From: Candidatus Giovannonibacteria bacterium
Lineage (GTDB): Bacteria > Patescibacteriota > Minisyncoccia > JACPKW01 > UBA11713
NCBI GenBank assembly: GCA_016186825.1
Contig: JACPKW010000007.1
Span: 1 to 55,735, forward strand
Direction of reading: 5' to 3'
Length of the DNA: 55,735 nt
The notes under the pieces were generated by a model that was not told the DNA's origin, did not search any database, and saw nothing but the letters and a program-made list of their open reading frames with translations. The position numbers and the translations under genes are program-made. Position 1 is the stretch's first letter, and each line of letters starts with the position of its first letter. Positions 10,121 through 18,864 of the stretch are shown here, in pieces.

Positions 10121-11038
10121 ATGAATGGGGCGGAAAGCAAAGGGGTCAGTGAATCACAAAAGCATATTCCCGTCCTTTTGAAGGAAAGTATTGAGGGACT
10201 GAATCTTAAAAAAAATTCTCTGGTTATGGATGTAACAGCAGACGGGGGAGGGCATCTCGGGGCAATCCTCGAAAAACTTGGCAAGAATGGAAAAATAATC
10301 GCCCTCGACTGGGATCCTGAAATGATAACGCGGCTTCAAAAAAAATTTGGCCGCGAGCAGAGAGTAAAAATTTTCAATTTAAACTTCCGATTTTTAGAGA
10401 AGTTAGCGAGTACCCTCGCCGCCGCATGGCGGAGGCCGGATGCAATTTTTTTCGACCTTGGGCTAAGCACTTTACAACTTATGGCATCCGGCCGAGGATT
10501 CTCGTTTCAAAAAACAGAGCCGCTTCTTATGACTTTCGAGCCGTCGCGGACGATCGATGCAAGAAAGCTAGTCAATGAAGAAAATGAAAAAACGCTTGCG
10601 GACATTATTTTTCGTTACGGCGAGGAAAGATTCTCGAGGCGCATCGCGAAAGCTATTGTGAACGCGAGAAGAATAAAAAAAATAGAGACATCCAACGAGC
10701 TTGCGCAAATTATTTTGCGGGCGGTGGGGCGAAGAGGGAAGATTCACCCTGCGACAAAAACATTTCAGGCGCTCCGGATCTACCTGAATGAAGAGCTGCT
10801 CAATTTGGAAGAAGGATTGAAAGGCGCATTCAAAATCCTTAAGCCGCAGGGGAGAATCGCAGTAATATCGTTCCATTCGCTTGAGGATAGAATTGTTAAA
10901 AATTATTTTCGGGAAAGAGCGAGGGAAGGATCCGCGAAGCTTATTACAAAAAAACCAAAGCGGCCCGGAGAAGGTGAAGTCGCATTAAACCCGAGCGCTA
11001 GATCATCAAAATTGAGAATTTTAGAAAAAATATGTTGA
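10121..11038 (+). CDS. rsmH: 16S rRNA (cytosine1402-N4)-methyltransferase
   Basis: HIPVLLKESIEGL, IFFDLGLSTLQL, FQALRIYLNEELLNLEEGL, AVISFHSLEDRIVKNYF. Confidence 0.96.
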   Translation: MNGAESKGVSESQKHIPVLLKESIEGLNLKKNSLVMDVTADGGGHLGAILEKLGKNGKIIALDWDPEMITRLQKKFGREQRVKIFNLNFRFLEKLASTLAAAWRRPDAIFFDLGLSTLQLMASGRGFSFQKTEPLLMTFEPSRTIDARKLVNEENEKTLADIIFRYGEERFSRRIAKAIVNARRIKKIETSNELAQIILRAVGRRGKIHPATKTFQALRIYLNEELLNLEEGLKGAFKILKPQGRIAVISFHSLEDRIVKNYFRERAREGSAKLITKKPKRPGEGEVALNPSARSSKLRILEKIC

Positions 11039-11379
11039 GATTTATAGATACAAATGTCAGAACCGCGGATAAGGCGGAGGCGCTGGGACAGGAACGCCTT
11101 GGCGCAATTTTTTTAATATTGATTCTCGCTTCTCTCGCGGTTTACATTGCAACGCTTAATTTTGCGATTTCCGAAAATTTTAGAAAAGAAAGCATTGAAA
11201 AAAAAATGCGCCTTGTAAAACAGGAAGTAAACGAAAAAGAAGAATTATTAATTTCCGCTTTGAACGAATATTATAACGAGAGAAGCTCGGCGCTTACGAA
11301 AGCTGAAGAAGGAGAGATAAAATTTGTATATCGAAACGGAGAAGTCGCAAAAGCTGAAGGTTTGAGCCTTTATAGATAA
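11032..11379 (+). CDS. ftsL: FtsL-like small bitopic protein
   Basis: One TM plus coiled coil, between rsmH and ftsI; by context. Confidence 0.55.
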   Translation: MLRFIDTNVRTADKAEALGQERLGAIFLILILASLAVYIATLNFAISENFRKESIEKKMRLVKQEVNEKEELLISALNEYYNERSSALTKAEEGEIKFVYRNGEVAKAEGLSLYR

Positions 11380-11381
11380 AA

Positions 11382-13106
11382 ATGGCGGCTCCTTTGGCAC
11401 AGGTAAATTTAGCGAAAAGAATCCGCTGGAGCTTCTTAATTTTCCTCGTTCTTGGATTAATTATCACAATCCGTCTTTTCTTTTTGCAAGTAATTTCCGG
11501 CGAATATTTTCGCACACTTGCCGTGAGGCAATATAATTTTTTTGGGGATATTTCGCCAAGGCGCGGCGATATCTTTCTCACTGATAAAAATAACGATCTT
11601 TACTCTGCCGCATCGACTAAAGAAGGTTATTTATTGTATATCAATCCCGATAAGCTGGTTGATTCGGAAGACGCATATGCTAAATTAAAAAATTATCTCG
11701 AACTCGACAAAGAAGATTTTATAATGCGCGCGGCAAAGAAAGCCGATCCTTATGAAGTCATTTCGCACAAAATTGATAAAAAAATAGCGGAGAAAGTTAA
11801 TGCATTAAAAATTACTGGAGTGGGAACTGCGCCCGAAGAATGGAGATCCTACCCCTCAAAAACGCTCGCATCGCATGTGCTTGGGTTTCTCGGGTATAAA
11901 AATGATGAACTTGAAGGACGCTATGGGGTCGAGCGTTATTACGAAGATGTTTTGAAAGGAAAGGCTGGATATATCAGCGACAACCGCTCCGGCGCCGGGA
12001 TGCTTATAGACATTGGTAGAAATTTCTTTTCGCCTCCCTCGGAAGGATATGATGTAGTCTTAACGCTTGAACGAAATGTACAGGCTTATCTTGAAAAAAA
12101 TATCGAGGAAATTGATAAGAAGTGGAAGCCGAGCGAGGTTGGAGGAATTATTCTTGAGCCAGCCACGGGAAAAATTCTTGCAATGGCGGCATACCCGAAC
12201 TTTGATCCTAATTCCTACGGAAAAACGGAGTCGCTCGAAACGTTTAAAAATCCTTTAGTTGAGAATATTTATGAATTCGGTTCGGTTTATAAACCCTTGA
12301 CTATCGCCGCAGGAATTAATGAAAAACTTGTTACACCGGAGACAACTTACAAAGATGAAGGATTTGTTGCGATTGATGGGGCTGTCATCAAAAATTTCGA
12401 TGGGCGGGGACGCGGGACAATCAATTTGCAGAGAGTTATTAATGAGTCACTCAATACGGGCGCGGTATTTGTTGCGCAAAAATTAGGCAAAGAAAATATG
12501 CGCAAATATTTTTTGAATTTCGGTATTGGCGAAAAGACAGAGATCACGCTTCCGGGAGAAGTTAGCGGAAATGTTTCCAATCTATATTCCAAGCACGATG
12601 TTGAATATTTTACAGCTTCATTCGGACAAGGGGTTGCAACGACGCCCTTGGCTTTTGTTAAAGCTTTTTCCGCGCTTGCAAACGGCGGGAAGTTAATGCG
12701 GCCTTACATTGTTGAGCGCGTGGTGCGGCCGGGGATGGGAAGCATTATTAATGAACCAAAGATGGAGCGCGAGGTAATATCGCCTGAAACTGCTGAATCA
12801 ATTACGACGATGCTCGTGAAAGCGGTGGACGAGGCGCTGCTTGCAGGAAAAACTAAGTTTAAAAATTGGACATCTGCCGCGAAGACCGGAACTGCCGAAA
12901 TCCCTTTGAAAGATAAAAAGGGCTATTCAAATGAAAGCCTCCATTCGTTTATTGCATTTGCACCTGCATATAATGCAAAATTTATTTTATTTTTATATAT
13001 GCTGCGTCCCCAGGGAAATGCATTTTCTTCAGTAACGCTTGCGCCGTATTACGAAGATATCATGCGATTTCTGCTTACATATTACGAAATTCCGCCGGAT
13101 CGGTAA
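11382..13106 (+). CDS. ftsI: FtsI/PBP3-type penicillin-binding protein
   Basis: SVYK, SLN, KTGTAE motifs; dcw position. Confidence 0.9.
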   Translation: MAAPLAQVNLAKRIRWSFLIFLVLGLIITIRLFFLQVISGEYFRTLAVRQYNFFGDISPRRGDIFLTDKNNDLYSAASTKEGYLLYINPDKLVDSEDAYAKLKNYLELDKEDFIMRAAKKADPYEVISHKIDKKIAEKVNALKITGVGTAPEEWRSYPSKTLASHVLGFLGYKNDELEGRYGVERYYEDVLKGKAGYISDNRSGAGMLIDIGRNFFSPPSEGYDVVLTLERNVQAYLEKNIEEIDKKWKPSEVGGIILEPATGKILAMAAYPNFDPNSYGKTESLETFKNPLVENIYEFGSVYKPLTIAAGINEKLVTPETTYKDEGFVAIDGAVIKNFDGRGRGTINLQRVINESLNTGAVFVAQKLGKENMRKYFLNFGIGEKTEITLPGEVSGNVSNLYSKHDVEYFTASFGQGVATTPLAFVKAFSALANGGKLMRPYIVERVVRPGMGSIINEPKMEREVISPETAESITTMLVKAVDEALLAGKTKFKNWTSAAKTGTAEIPLKDKKGYSNESLHSFIAFAPAYNAKFILFLYMLRPQGNAFSSVTLAPYYEDIMRFLLTYYEIPPDR

Positions 13107-13222
13107 TTTTGCTCGCTATCAAGTTTTTGAGAGGTGAATTTTGAAATCGCCAACAGCTCTGTGGCCTTCGTGTTGCGGAGGGGAATTTTGCTATATAATA
13201 TTTAAGTCAATTGTGAACCGAT

Positions 13223-14521
13223 ATGAAGCAATTTTTAAAGCAAATCGTAATTTTAATCCTCGCCTTGCAGGGGAAGTTAATCTTAAAAAAATATAAGCCG
13301 AAAATTGTTGCTATAACAGGGTCGGTTGGAAAAACTTCAGCGAAAGAAGCGATCGCAAAAGTTCTCGAAAGTTCGTTTAAAGTTCGCGCAAGTGAAAAAA
13401 GTTACAACAGTGACTTCGGCGTGCCTTTAACGATAATAGGCGCAAAAAGCGGTTGGGATTCGCCGGTAATGTGGATGAAAGCGATGCTAGAAGGATTTCG
13501 TATATTTTTTACGCGCGTGGATTATCCCGAGGTTCTGGTTTTAGAGGTCGGGGCGGACCGTCCGGGCGATATCAAGCGCATTCGCGGTTGGATGACGCCT
13601 GATGTTGCCGTGGTAACTGCGCTTGCCGCGACGCCTGTCCACATTGAATTTTTTCAAAATCCCGAAGAAGTTTTTGAAGAGAAGGCTGAACTTATTAAAA
13701 ATCTTCCAAAAGATAACTGGGCGGTTTTGAATTTGGACGACCCGAATGTCCGCACAATCAGGGGTAGCACGCAGGCGAATATAAAAAGTTTTGGTTACGG
13801 CGACGGGCTTGAAGCCAGAGGATCCGATTACAAAATTATGCTTCGAAAAGAAGGCGTTCGGACGGTGCCGGAAGGAATTGAATTTAAAGCGATATGCGAA
13901 GGAAGTGAAGTTTCTATAAAAATCGAAGGGGCCTTTGGAAAACATCAAACTTATGCAGCACTCGCGGCTATCGCCGTTGGGTTGGTTTTTAAAATTTCAC
14001 TTGAAGATTCTGCCAGAGCGCTCTCGCTATATGTCGCCCCGCCCGGCAGATTGCGCTTGATTAAGGGGATAAAAAATTCTTGGATTCTCGATGATACTTA
14101 CAATTCTTCGCCGAAAGCCGTTGAGGCTGGGCTCGAAACGCTTTCTGAAATTCCGGCCGAGCGAAAAATTGCGGTTTTAGGCGATATGCTTGAACTTGGA
14201 AAATATACAATTACAGCGCACCGCGAGATTGGGAAAATGCTGGTTGGTAAAGTTGATATGCTTTATGCGGTCGGCCTTCGCGCCAAATTTTTTATCGAGG
14301 GAGCAATCAAGGGAAGATTCAAAAAAAGTGAGATTCTTTCCGCGCCAGATTCAGTGAGCGCGTCGGGAGAGCTCGAGAAGTTAATAAAGCCTGGCGATTT
14401 AATTTTAATAAAAGGGTCGCAAAGTATCCGGATGGAAAAAATTGTCGAGAATATCATGGCGGAGCCGGAACGCGCTTCCGAGCTTCTTTGCAGGCAAGAA
14501 AGAGAGTGGAAAGATAGATAA
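13223..14521 (+). CDS. murF: UDP-N-acetylmuramoyl-tripeptide--D-alanyl-D-alanine ligase
   Basis: AITGSVGKTSAKEAI, ILDDTYNSSPKAVEAGLETL, GDMLELG. Confidence 0.9.
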   Translation: MKQFLKQIVILILALQGKLILKKYKPKIVAITGSVGKTSAKEAIAKVLESSFKVRASEKSYNSDFGVPLTIIGAKSGWDSPVMWMKAMLEGFRIFFTRVDYPEVLVLEVGADRPGDIKRIRGWMTPDVAVVTALAATPVHIEFFQNPEEVFEEKAELIKNLPKDNWAVLNLDDPNVRTIRGSTQANIKSFGYGDGLEARGSDYKIMLRKEGVRTVPEGIEFKAICEGSEVSIKIEGAFGKHQTYAALAAIAVGLVFKISLEDSARALSLYVAPPGRLRLIKGIKNSWILDDTYNSSPKAVEAGLETLSEIPAERKIAVLGDMLELGKYTITAHREIGKMLVGKVDMLYAVGLRAKFFIEGAIKGRFKKSEILSAPDSVSASGELEKLIKPGDLILIKGSQSIRMEKIVENIMAEPERASELLCRQEREWKDR

Positions 14522-14555
14522 TCTCCTGAAAAACTCAATTTTTTGATTAGTTTGC

Positions 14556-14596
14556 GGTACCATCTCGGGGCGATCGTGGGGAGATGGTACCTTTTC
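14556..14596 (+). terminator. Probable terminator after murF
   Basis: Perfect 11 bp inverted repeat GGTACCATCTC/GAGATGGTACC followed by TTTTCT. Confidence 0.65.
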
Positions 14597-14681
14597 TGAA
14601 TTTCAAACCACGAAAAACATTTCACACTGTGTAGTTATAATTATAAAAGGTCGATTATAAGTTTTATTCTGCAATATATTT

Positions 14682-14858
14682 ATGACCTGGGAAAGATGGC
14701 TTAACGCGGTGCTCGGTCTCTGGTTGATAGTATCGCCGTTTTTAGGGTTTGCCGCCAACGCTATGATGATTAATCTCGTCGTGGTGGGTCTAGTGCTCGC
14801 CGCCGTTAACCTGTTTGCCACCGCAACTGGTCAAATCCAACGCCGAGCGCACATGTAG
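14682..14858 (+). CDS. Small SPW-repeat-like membrane protein (58 aa)
   Basis: Translated by hand: MTWERWLNAVLGLWLIVSPFLGFAANAMMINLVVVGLVLAAVNLFATATGQIQRRAHM; followed by a terminator. Confidence 0.65.
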   Translation: MTWERWLNAVLGLWLIVSPFLGFAANAMMINLVVVGLVLAAVNLFATATGQIQRRAHM

Positions 14859-14882
14859 TCAAACAATTGAATATCGAAAGAT

Positions 14883-14912
14883 AAAACAGCCGCGCGAGGC
14901 GGCTGTTTTTTA
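14883..14912 (+). terminator. Rho-independent terminator
   Basis: AAACAGCCGC-GCGAG-GCGGCTGTTTTTTA. Confidence 0.85.
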
Positions 14913-15027
14913 TTTGAAATTTAAGAGAAAATGCGATAATATTTCATTGTTTTGCCCCTGTCGCCCCGAATGAATTGCAGAGCCAATTCTGACGGGGTAA
15001 ATCTAGCAGGTGATTGATGGTTCCTTG

Positions 15028-15141
15028 CACCGTTAAAAATTTGCTATTGTGCCGCTATCGTCTAGTCCGGTCTAGGACGCATGGTTCTCATCCATGTAAC
15101 CTGGGTTCAAATCCCAGTGGCGGCGCAAATTTTTAACGGTG
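15028..15141 (+). repeat. 17 bp perfect inverted repeat enclosing tRNA-Glu
   Basis: CACCGTTAAAAATTTGC (15028-15044) / GCAAATTTTTAACGGTG (15125-15141); outer TTGATGG (15014-15020) / CCATCAA (15146-15152) extends it. Confidence 0.95.
15051..15125 (+). tRNA. tRNA-Glu (anticodon CUC, 15087-15089)
   Basis: Cloverleaf by eye: acceptor GCCGCTA/TGGCGGC, anticodon arm CATGG-TTCTCAT-CCATG, T-arm CTGGG-TTCAAAT-CCCAG; no encoded CCA. Confidence 0.93.
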
Positions 15142-15154
15142 TTAGCCATCAAAC

Positions 15155-15179
15155 CCGGGTTCGAATCCCGGCGGGGGCG
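15155..15179 (+). other. Orphan tRNA 3' portion: T-arm plus 3' acceptor strand
   Basis: CCGGG-TTCGAAT-CCCGG + CGGGGGC + G; complementary GCCCCTG at 14954-14960 (one G-U). Confidence 0.6.
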
Positions 15180-15181
15180 CT

Positions 15182-15721
15182 ATGAAAAAACGCGGACCGT
15201 GGAAAATTAAAAAAACAAGAGTTGTTTATAAAAATCCTTGGATCACAGTTCGGGAGGATTCTGTTTTGCGTCCAGATGGAAAACCTGGAATTTTCGGAGT
15301 TGTTACGATGCTCCCTGGAGTGTCTGTTATTCCTCTCGACGAAAATGGAAATGTTTATTTAACTAAAGAATTTCATTACGGGGTTGGTCGAACAACTATC
15401 GAAGCTATTAGCGGTGGCATTGAAAAAGGTGAAAATTTATTAAAAACTGCAAAAAGGGAACTCAAAGAGGAAACCGGTCTGACTGCGAAAAAGTGGACTT
15501 ACCTTGGAGTTGTGGATCCCTTTACAACAGTTGTAAATTCATCAAATCATATATACTTGGCGGAGCAATTGAATCATGGAAAATCAAATCCAGAAGGAAC
15601 AGAAAAAATTAAGGTTATAAAAATGCCGTTCAAAAATGGATTGAAGATGGTGTTGGATAGTAAAATAACTCACTGCGCGACATGTGTGGCTATTCTCAAG
15701 ATCGGCAGATTAAGATTTTAA
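15182..15721 (+). CDS. NUDIX hydrolase (ADP-ribose pyrophosphatase-like)
   Basis: Nudix box GGIEKGENLLKTAKRELKEETGL. Confidence 0.92.
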   Translation: MKKRGPWKIKKTRVVYKNPWITVREDSVLRPDGKPGIFGVVTMLPGVSVIPLDENGNVYLTKEFHYGVGRTTIEAISGGIEKGENLLKTAKRELKEETGLTAKKWTYLGVVDPFTTVVNSSNHIYLAEQLNHGKSNPEGTEKIKVIKMPFKNGLKMVLDSKITHCATCVAILKIGRLRF

Positions 15722-15790
15722 ATTTGATGGAATCAAAGGCGCGTCGGCAAAAGTTGGCGCTTCTTTTTTTTGAGATGATAATATGTATGC

Positions 15791-16309
15791 ATGCTTTCAA
15801 AAGAATTTTTTGAAAATAATACTTTGGATGTCGCAAGGAATTTGATTGGAAAAGTGCTTGTCAGAAAATATCGCGGCAGAGCGATCGAGGGTGTCATCAC
15901 CGAAACTGAAGCCTATATGGGGCATAACGACAAAGCATCTCATGCTTCGCGCGGAAGAACGCAACGAACGGAAATAATGTTTGGTGAAGCTGGGCATGTT
16001 TATGTTTACCTGATTTACGGAATGTACTATTGCTTGAACATTGTTACAGAAGCAAAAGATTATCCATCGGCCGTTTTAATTCGCGGCGTGGTTTCAAGTG
16101 GAATAAATTTGAATGGTCCAGGAAAGGTAGCTAGATATTTTCATATTGATAAAAAAATAAATACTTTGCCGCTCGGAAAAGAATCAGGACTTTGGGTTGA
16201 AAATGGAAAGTCTGCAGCATTAATAAAAATAAATCGGGGAGCGAGAGTAGGGGTTGATTACGCGGGCTGGTGGGCGAAGCGAAATTGGCGTTTTTATCTG
16301 AAAAAGTAG
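15791..16309 (+). CDS. DNA-3-methyladenine glycosylase (AAG/MPG family)
   Basis: [71 protein letters not shown]. Confidence 0.94.
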   Translation: MLSKEFFENNTLDVARNLIGKVLVRKYRGRAIEGVITETEAYMGHNDKASHASRGRTQRTEIMFGEAGHVYVYLIYGMYYCLNIVTEAKDYPSAVLIRGVVSSGINLNGPGKVARYFHIDKKINTLPLGKESGLWVENGKSAALIKINRGARVGVDYAGWWAKRNWRFYLKK

Positions 16310-16340
16310 TTGTGTCTTTTAGACGTGCTAAAATACGAAC

Positions 16341-17378
16341 ATGAGTGATGCAATCGTTTTATTTGTTGGATTAATCGGCGGCGGACTTTTTATTTATTTC
16401 GTATTATCCAAGAAAACCGCTCCGAAAGATGTAGAAGGTATGGTCCTTTTGCAAAATCAAATGCAGGAGCTTGTGAGAAAGATTGACCATGGCCTTGGTC
16501 AATCGACGGATATGATGCAACGTCAATTCGGGGAGTCGGCAAAAATAATTAAAGAAGTCACGGAGCGGTTAACCAAACTTGATGAAACAAATCGTCAGGT
16601 AATTAACTTTGCCGATCAGCTCCGAAATTTGCAGGACATTTTACAAAATCCGAAACAGCGCGGGGTGCTTGGGGAATTTTATCTTGAAACAGTTTTAAAA
16701 AATGTCCTTCCACCCGGGAGTTATGAGGTCCAATATCCATTCAAAGACGGCACAATCGTTGATGCGATAATTCATGTGAAAGATAAAATTATTCCGATTG
16801 ATTCGAAATTTTCGCTTGAAAATTATAATCGCATAATTGGCGAAAGGGATGAAGGCGAACGAGAGCGGCTTGAAAAACTATTTCGGCAGGATTTGAAAAA
16901 CAGGATTGATGAGACTTCAAAATATGTAAAACCTTCTGAAGATACGATGGATTTTGCATTTATGTTCATCCCGTCGGAGGCTGTTTATTACGACCTTTTG
17001 ATTAACAAAGTCGGCGCTGTAAAAATTGCAACGCAGGATTTAATTGAGTATGCCTTCAAAGAGCGGCACGTGATTATTGTCTCTCCAACTTCTTTTTTGG
17101 CTTATTTGCAGACGGTTTTGCAGGGATTAAAGGCATTACAGATTGAGGAATCTGCGAAGGAGATGGGAAAATTTGTGGAGGCGCTCGGCAGGCACCTTTT
17201 GAGCTATGAAGATTATTTAAAAAGGCTCGGTAAGAATTTGGGAACTACTGTCAGCATGTATGACCGCGCTTACGGCGAATTTCAAAAAATAGATAAAGAT
17301 ATCTATCATATCACTGGGGACAAAATCGGCGCAGAGCCGGTTTTGATCGGAAAACCGAGGTCTGAAGATAATGAATAG
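16341..17378 (+). CDS. rmuC: DNA recombination protein RmuC
   Basis: N-terminal TM and RmuC core: RGVLGEFYLETVLKNVLPPGSYEVQYPFKDGTIVDAIIHVKDKIIPIDSKF. Confidence 0.93.
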   Translation: MSDAIVLFVGLIGGGLFIYFVLSKKTAPKDVEGMVLLQNQMQELVRKIDHGLGQSTDMMQRQFGESAKIIKEVTERLTKLDETNRQVINFADQLRNLQDILQNPKQRGVLGEFYLETVLKNVLPPGSYEVQYPFKDGTIVDAIIHVKDKIIPIDSKFSLENYNRIIGERDEGERERLEKLFRQDLKNRIDETSKYVKPSEDTMDFAFMFIPSEAVYYDLLINKVGAVKIATQDLIEYAFKERHVIIVSPTSFLAYLQTVLQGLKALQIEESAKEMGKFVEALGRHLLSYEDYLKRLGKNLGTTVSMYDRAYGEFQKIDKDIYHITGDKIGAEPVLIGKPRSEDNE

Positions 17379-17445
17379 GATTGTGACATTTGCCATTGCT
17401 GACTAGTTTAATTTGTGCTTTAATTAAAACCAAAAGGAGGTATAT

Positions 17446-17667
17446 ATGAGAACCATAGTCTTTTTTGTATGTGCGGTGGTGTTGTCGGTCTTCGCCAGTA
17501 TTTTTCTGGCCTTTACATGGGAGCTATGGGCGAGAGACAGAAAGTCTTTCAAGCAGAGCACCAAAGAAGGATGGAGCTCTGCCTTGGAGGGTGTTGGTCG
17601 ACTGGCAGATTTGGGTCAATTGATTTTACGTTTTTTGCGTCGGCGTTTCAAACATTTCTTTGCCTAA
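17446..17667 (+). CDS. Small membrane protein, unknown function
   Basis: AAAGGAGG ribosome-binding site, N-terminal hydrophobic segment, downstream terminator. Confidence 0.6.
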   Translation: MRTIVFFVCAVVLSVFASIFLAFTWELWARDRKSFKQSTKEGWSSALEGVGRLADLGQLILRFLRRRFKHFFA

Positions 17668-17685
17668 ATAAGATCTCGCGAATTT

Positions 17686-17721
17686 CAAGAGCCTACTCGA
17701 ATGTGGGCTCTTGTTTTTTTT
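17686..17721 (+). terminator. Rho-independent terminator
   Basis: CAAGAGCC/GGCTCTTG stem followed by T8. Confidence 0.9.
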
Positions 17722-17753
17722 GAGATATCTTGCTAAATTTAATAAATCATTTT

Positions 17754-18074
17754 ATGCCAAAATTTGCTGTAATTAAGACCGGAGGGAAACAATATTTAGT
17801 TACTCCCGGGATGAAACTAAAAATCGAAAAAGTTCCAAACCTGCCATCTAGCGGAGGCAAACTTGTATTTGACGAGGTTTTGGCTGTTGGAGATGAAAAT
17901 GGGTTAGAGGCTGGTAAAAACGTATCGGGCGCAAAAGTAGAAGCCGAATGGCAAAGGGAGGGGAAAGGAAAAAAGATAATTGTAGCTAGATATCACTCAA
18001 AAACGCGCTACAGGCGCAAAAAAGGCCACAGGCAGCCTTTTACTGAAGTATTGATAAAAGATATAGTTAAATAA
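17754..18074 (+). CDS. rplU: Ribosomal protein L21
   Basis: MPKFAVIKTGGKQYLVTPGMKLKIEK...YRRKKGHRQPFTEVLI. Confidence 0.96.
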   Translation: MPKFAVIKTGGKQYLVTPGMKLKIEKVPNLPSSGGKLVFDEVLAVGDENGLEAGKNVSGAKVEAEWQREGKGKKIIVARYHSKTRYRRKKGHRQPFTEVLIKDIVK

Positions 18075-18146
18075 TTTTTCGGCATTTTGAAATCAATTGC
18101 ATGCTTTTTTAGGCGTGCTATTTTAATTTTAGGGAAGGAGGAATAA

Positions 18147-18824
18147 ATGAAGCTCTTTGGAAAGAAACTAAAACTCGCAATTCTGGATGTGGACGGTACG
18201 ATTCTCGACCTACTAAAAAACTTTGAAGTCAATCTTGTTCAAGCTGCGTCCTTGATGAGATTGCCACTTAAACCTTTCCACGATCACATGCGTGATTTAA
18301 GAAACGGAAAAACATCATTGCATGTTGATTTCGAAAAGGGCGTAAGTTCTTTTTGGCCCCATCTCTCCGGAGAAGAGATTAAAAATTTTGAATCTCTTTT
18401 TCGTGAGGCAGAATGTTCGCAACCTTACCCGCCCATAGAAGGGAGTATTGAAACATTGCTTCGATTCAAAGAGCTTGGAATGTCTGTGGCCGTTTGCACT
18501 TCGAACACCGAAAGCGTCATGCTGAAAAGATTTGAAGCTGCGGGAATTTCTCCAGCTCTTTTTGACGCGATGAGTGTTGCTGGAAATGGATGCCCGATGA
18601 AGCCTAATAAGGGTTGCCTGAATATAATCTTCAAGTCGACGGGATATGCTGCAGATCAAGCCTTTTATGTCGGAGATACTGAAGCTGATTTCCAAACTGC
18701 GAAAAATAACGGCGTTGATTTCTTTGCTGTTTTATCAGGCGGCGTAGGGTGCAAAGTTTTCGAACGTTTGGGAGTCGAGTCGGACAGGATTTTGAACAAA
18801 CTGTCTGATATATTAACGATCTAA
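18147..18824 (+). CDS. HAD-family hydrolase (phosphoglycolate phosphatase-like)
   Basis: LDVDGTILDLL, CTSNTE, KPNKG, YVGDTEADFQTAKNNG. Confidence 0.88.
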   Translation: MKLFGKKLKLAILDVDGTILDLLKNFEVNLVQAASLMRLPLKPFHDHMRDLRNGKTSLHVDFEKGVSSFWPHLSGEEIKNFESLFREAECSQPYPPIEGSIETLLRFKELGMSVAVCTSNTESVMLKRFEAAGISPALFDAMSVAGNGCPMKPNKGCLNIIFKSTGYAADQAFYVGDTEADFQTAKNNGVDFFAVLSGGVGCKVFERLGVESDRILNKLSDILTI

Positions 18825-18856
18825 GAAGGGAGAGTGGGAAGCTTCTCCCTTCTTTT
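18823..18856 (+). terminator. Rho-independent terminator after the HAD gene
   Basis: Perfect 11 bp stem AAGAAGGGAGA/TCTCCCTTCTT plus TT. Confidence 0.75.
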
Positions 18857-18864
18857 GTTTAAAT

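Noticed and set aside
14603-14821. 72 aa minus-strand ORF
   Set aside because: Antisense to the more convincing 58 aa SPW-like ORF at 14682-14858, which has a following terminator
14954-15179. tmRNA (ssrA) or a group I intron in a tRNA
   Set aside because: Only ~226 nt, no encoded CCA, no G-U pair at acceptor position 3, no recognisable tag ORF, and the interior is a complete tRNA-Glu rather than an intron core. Kept only as an unclassified tRNA-like architecture
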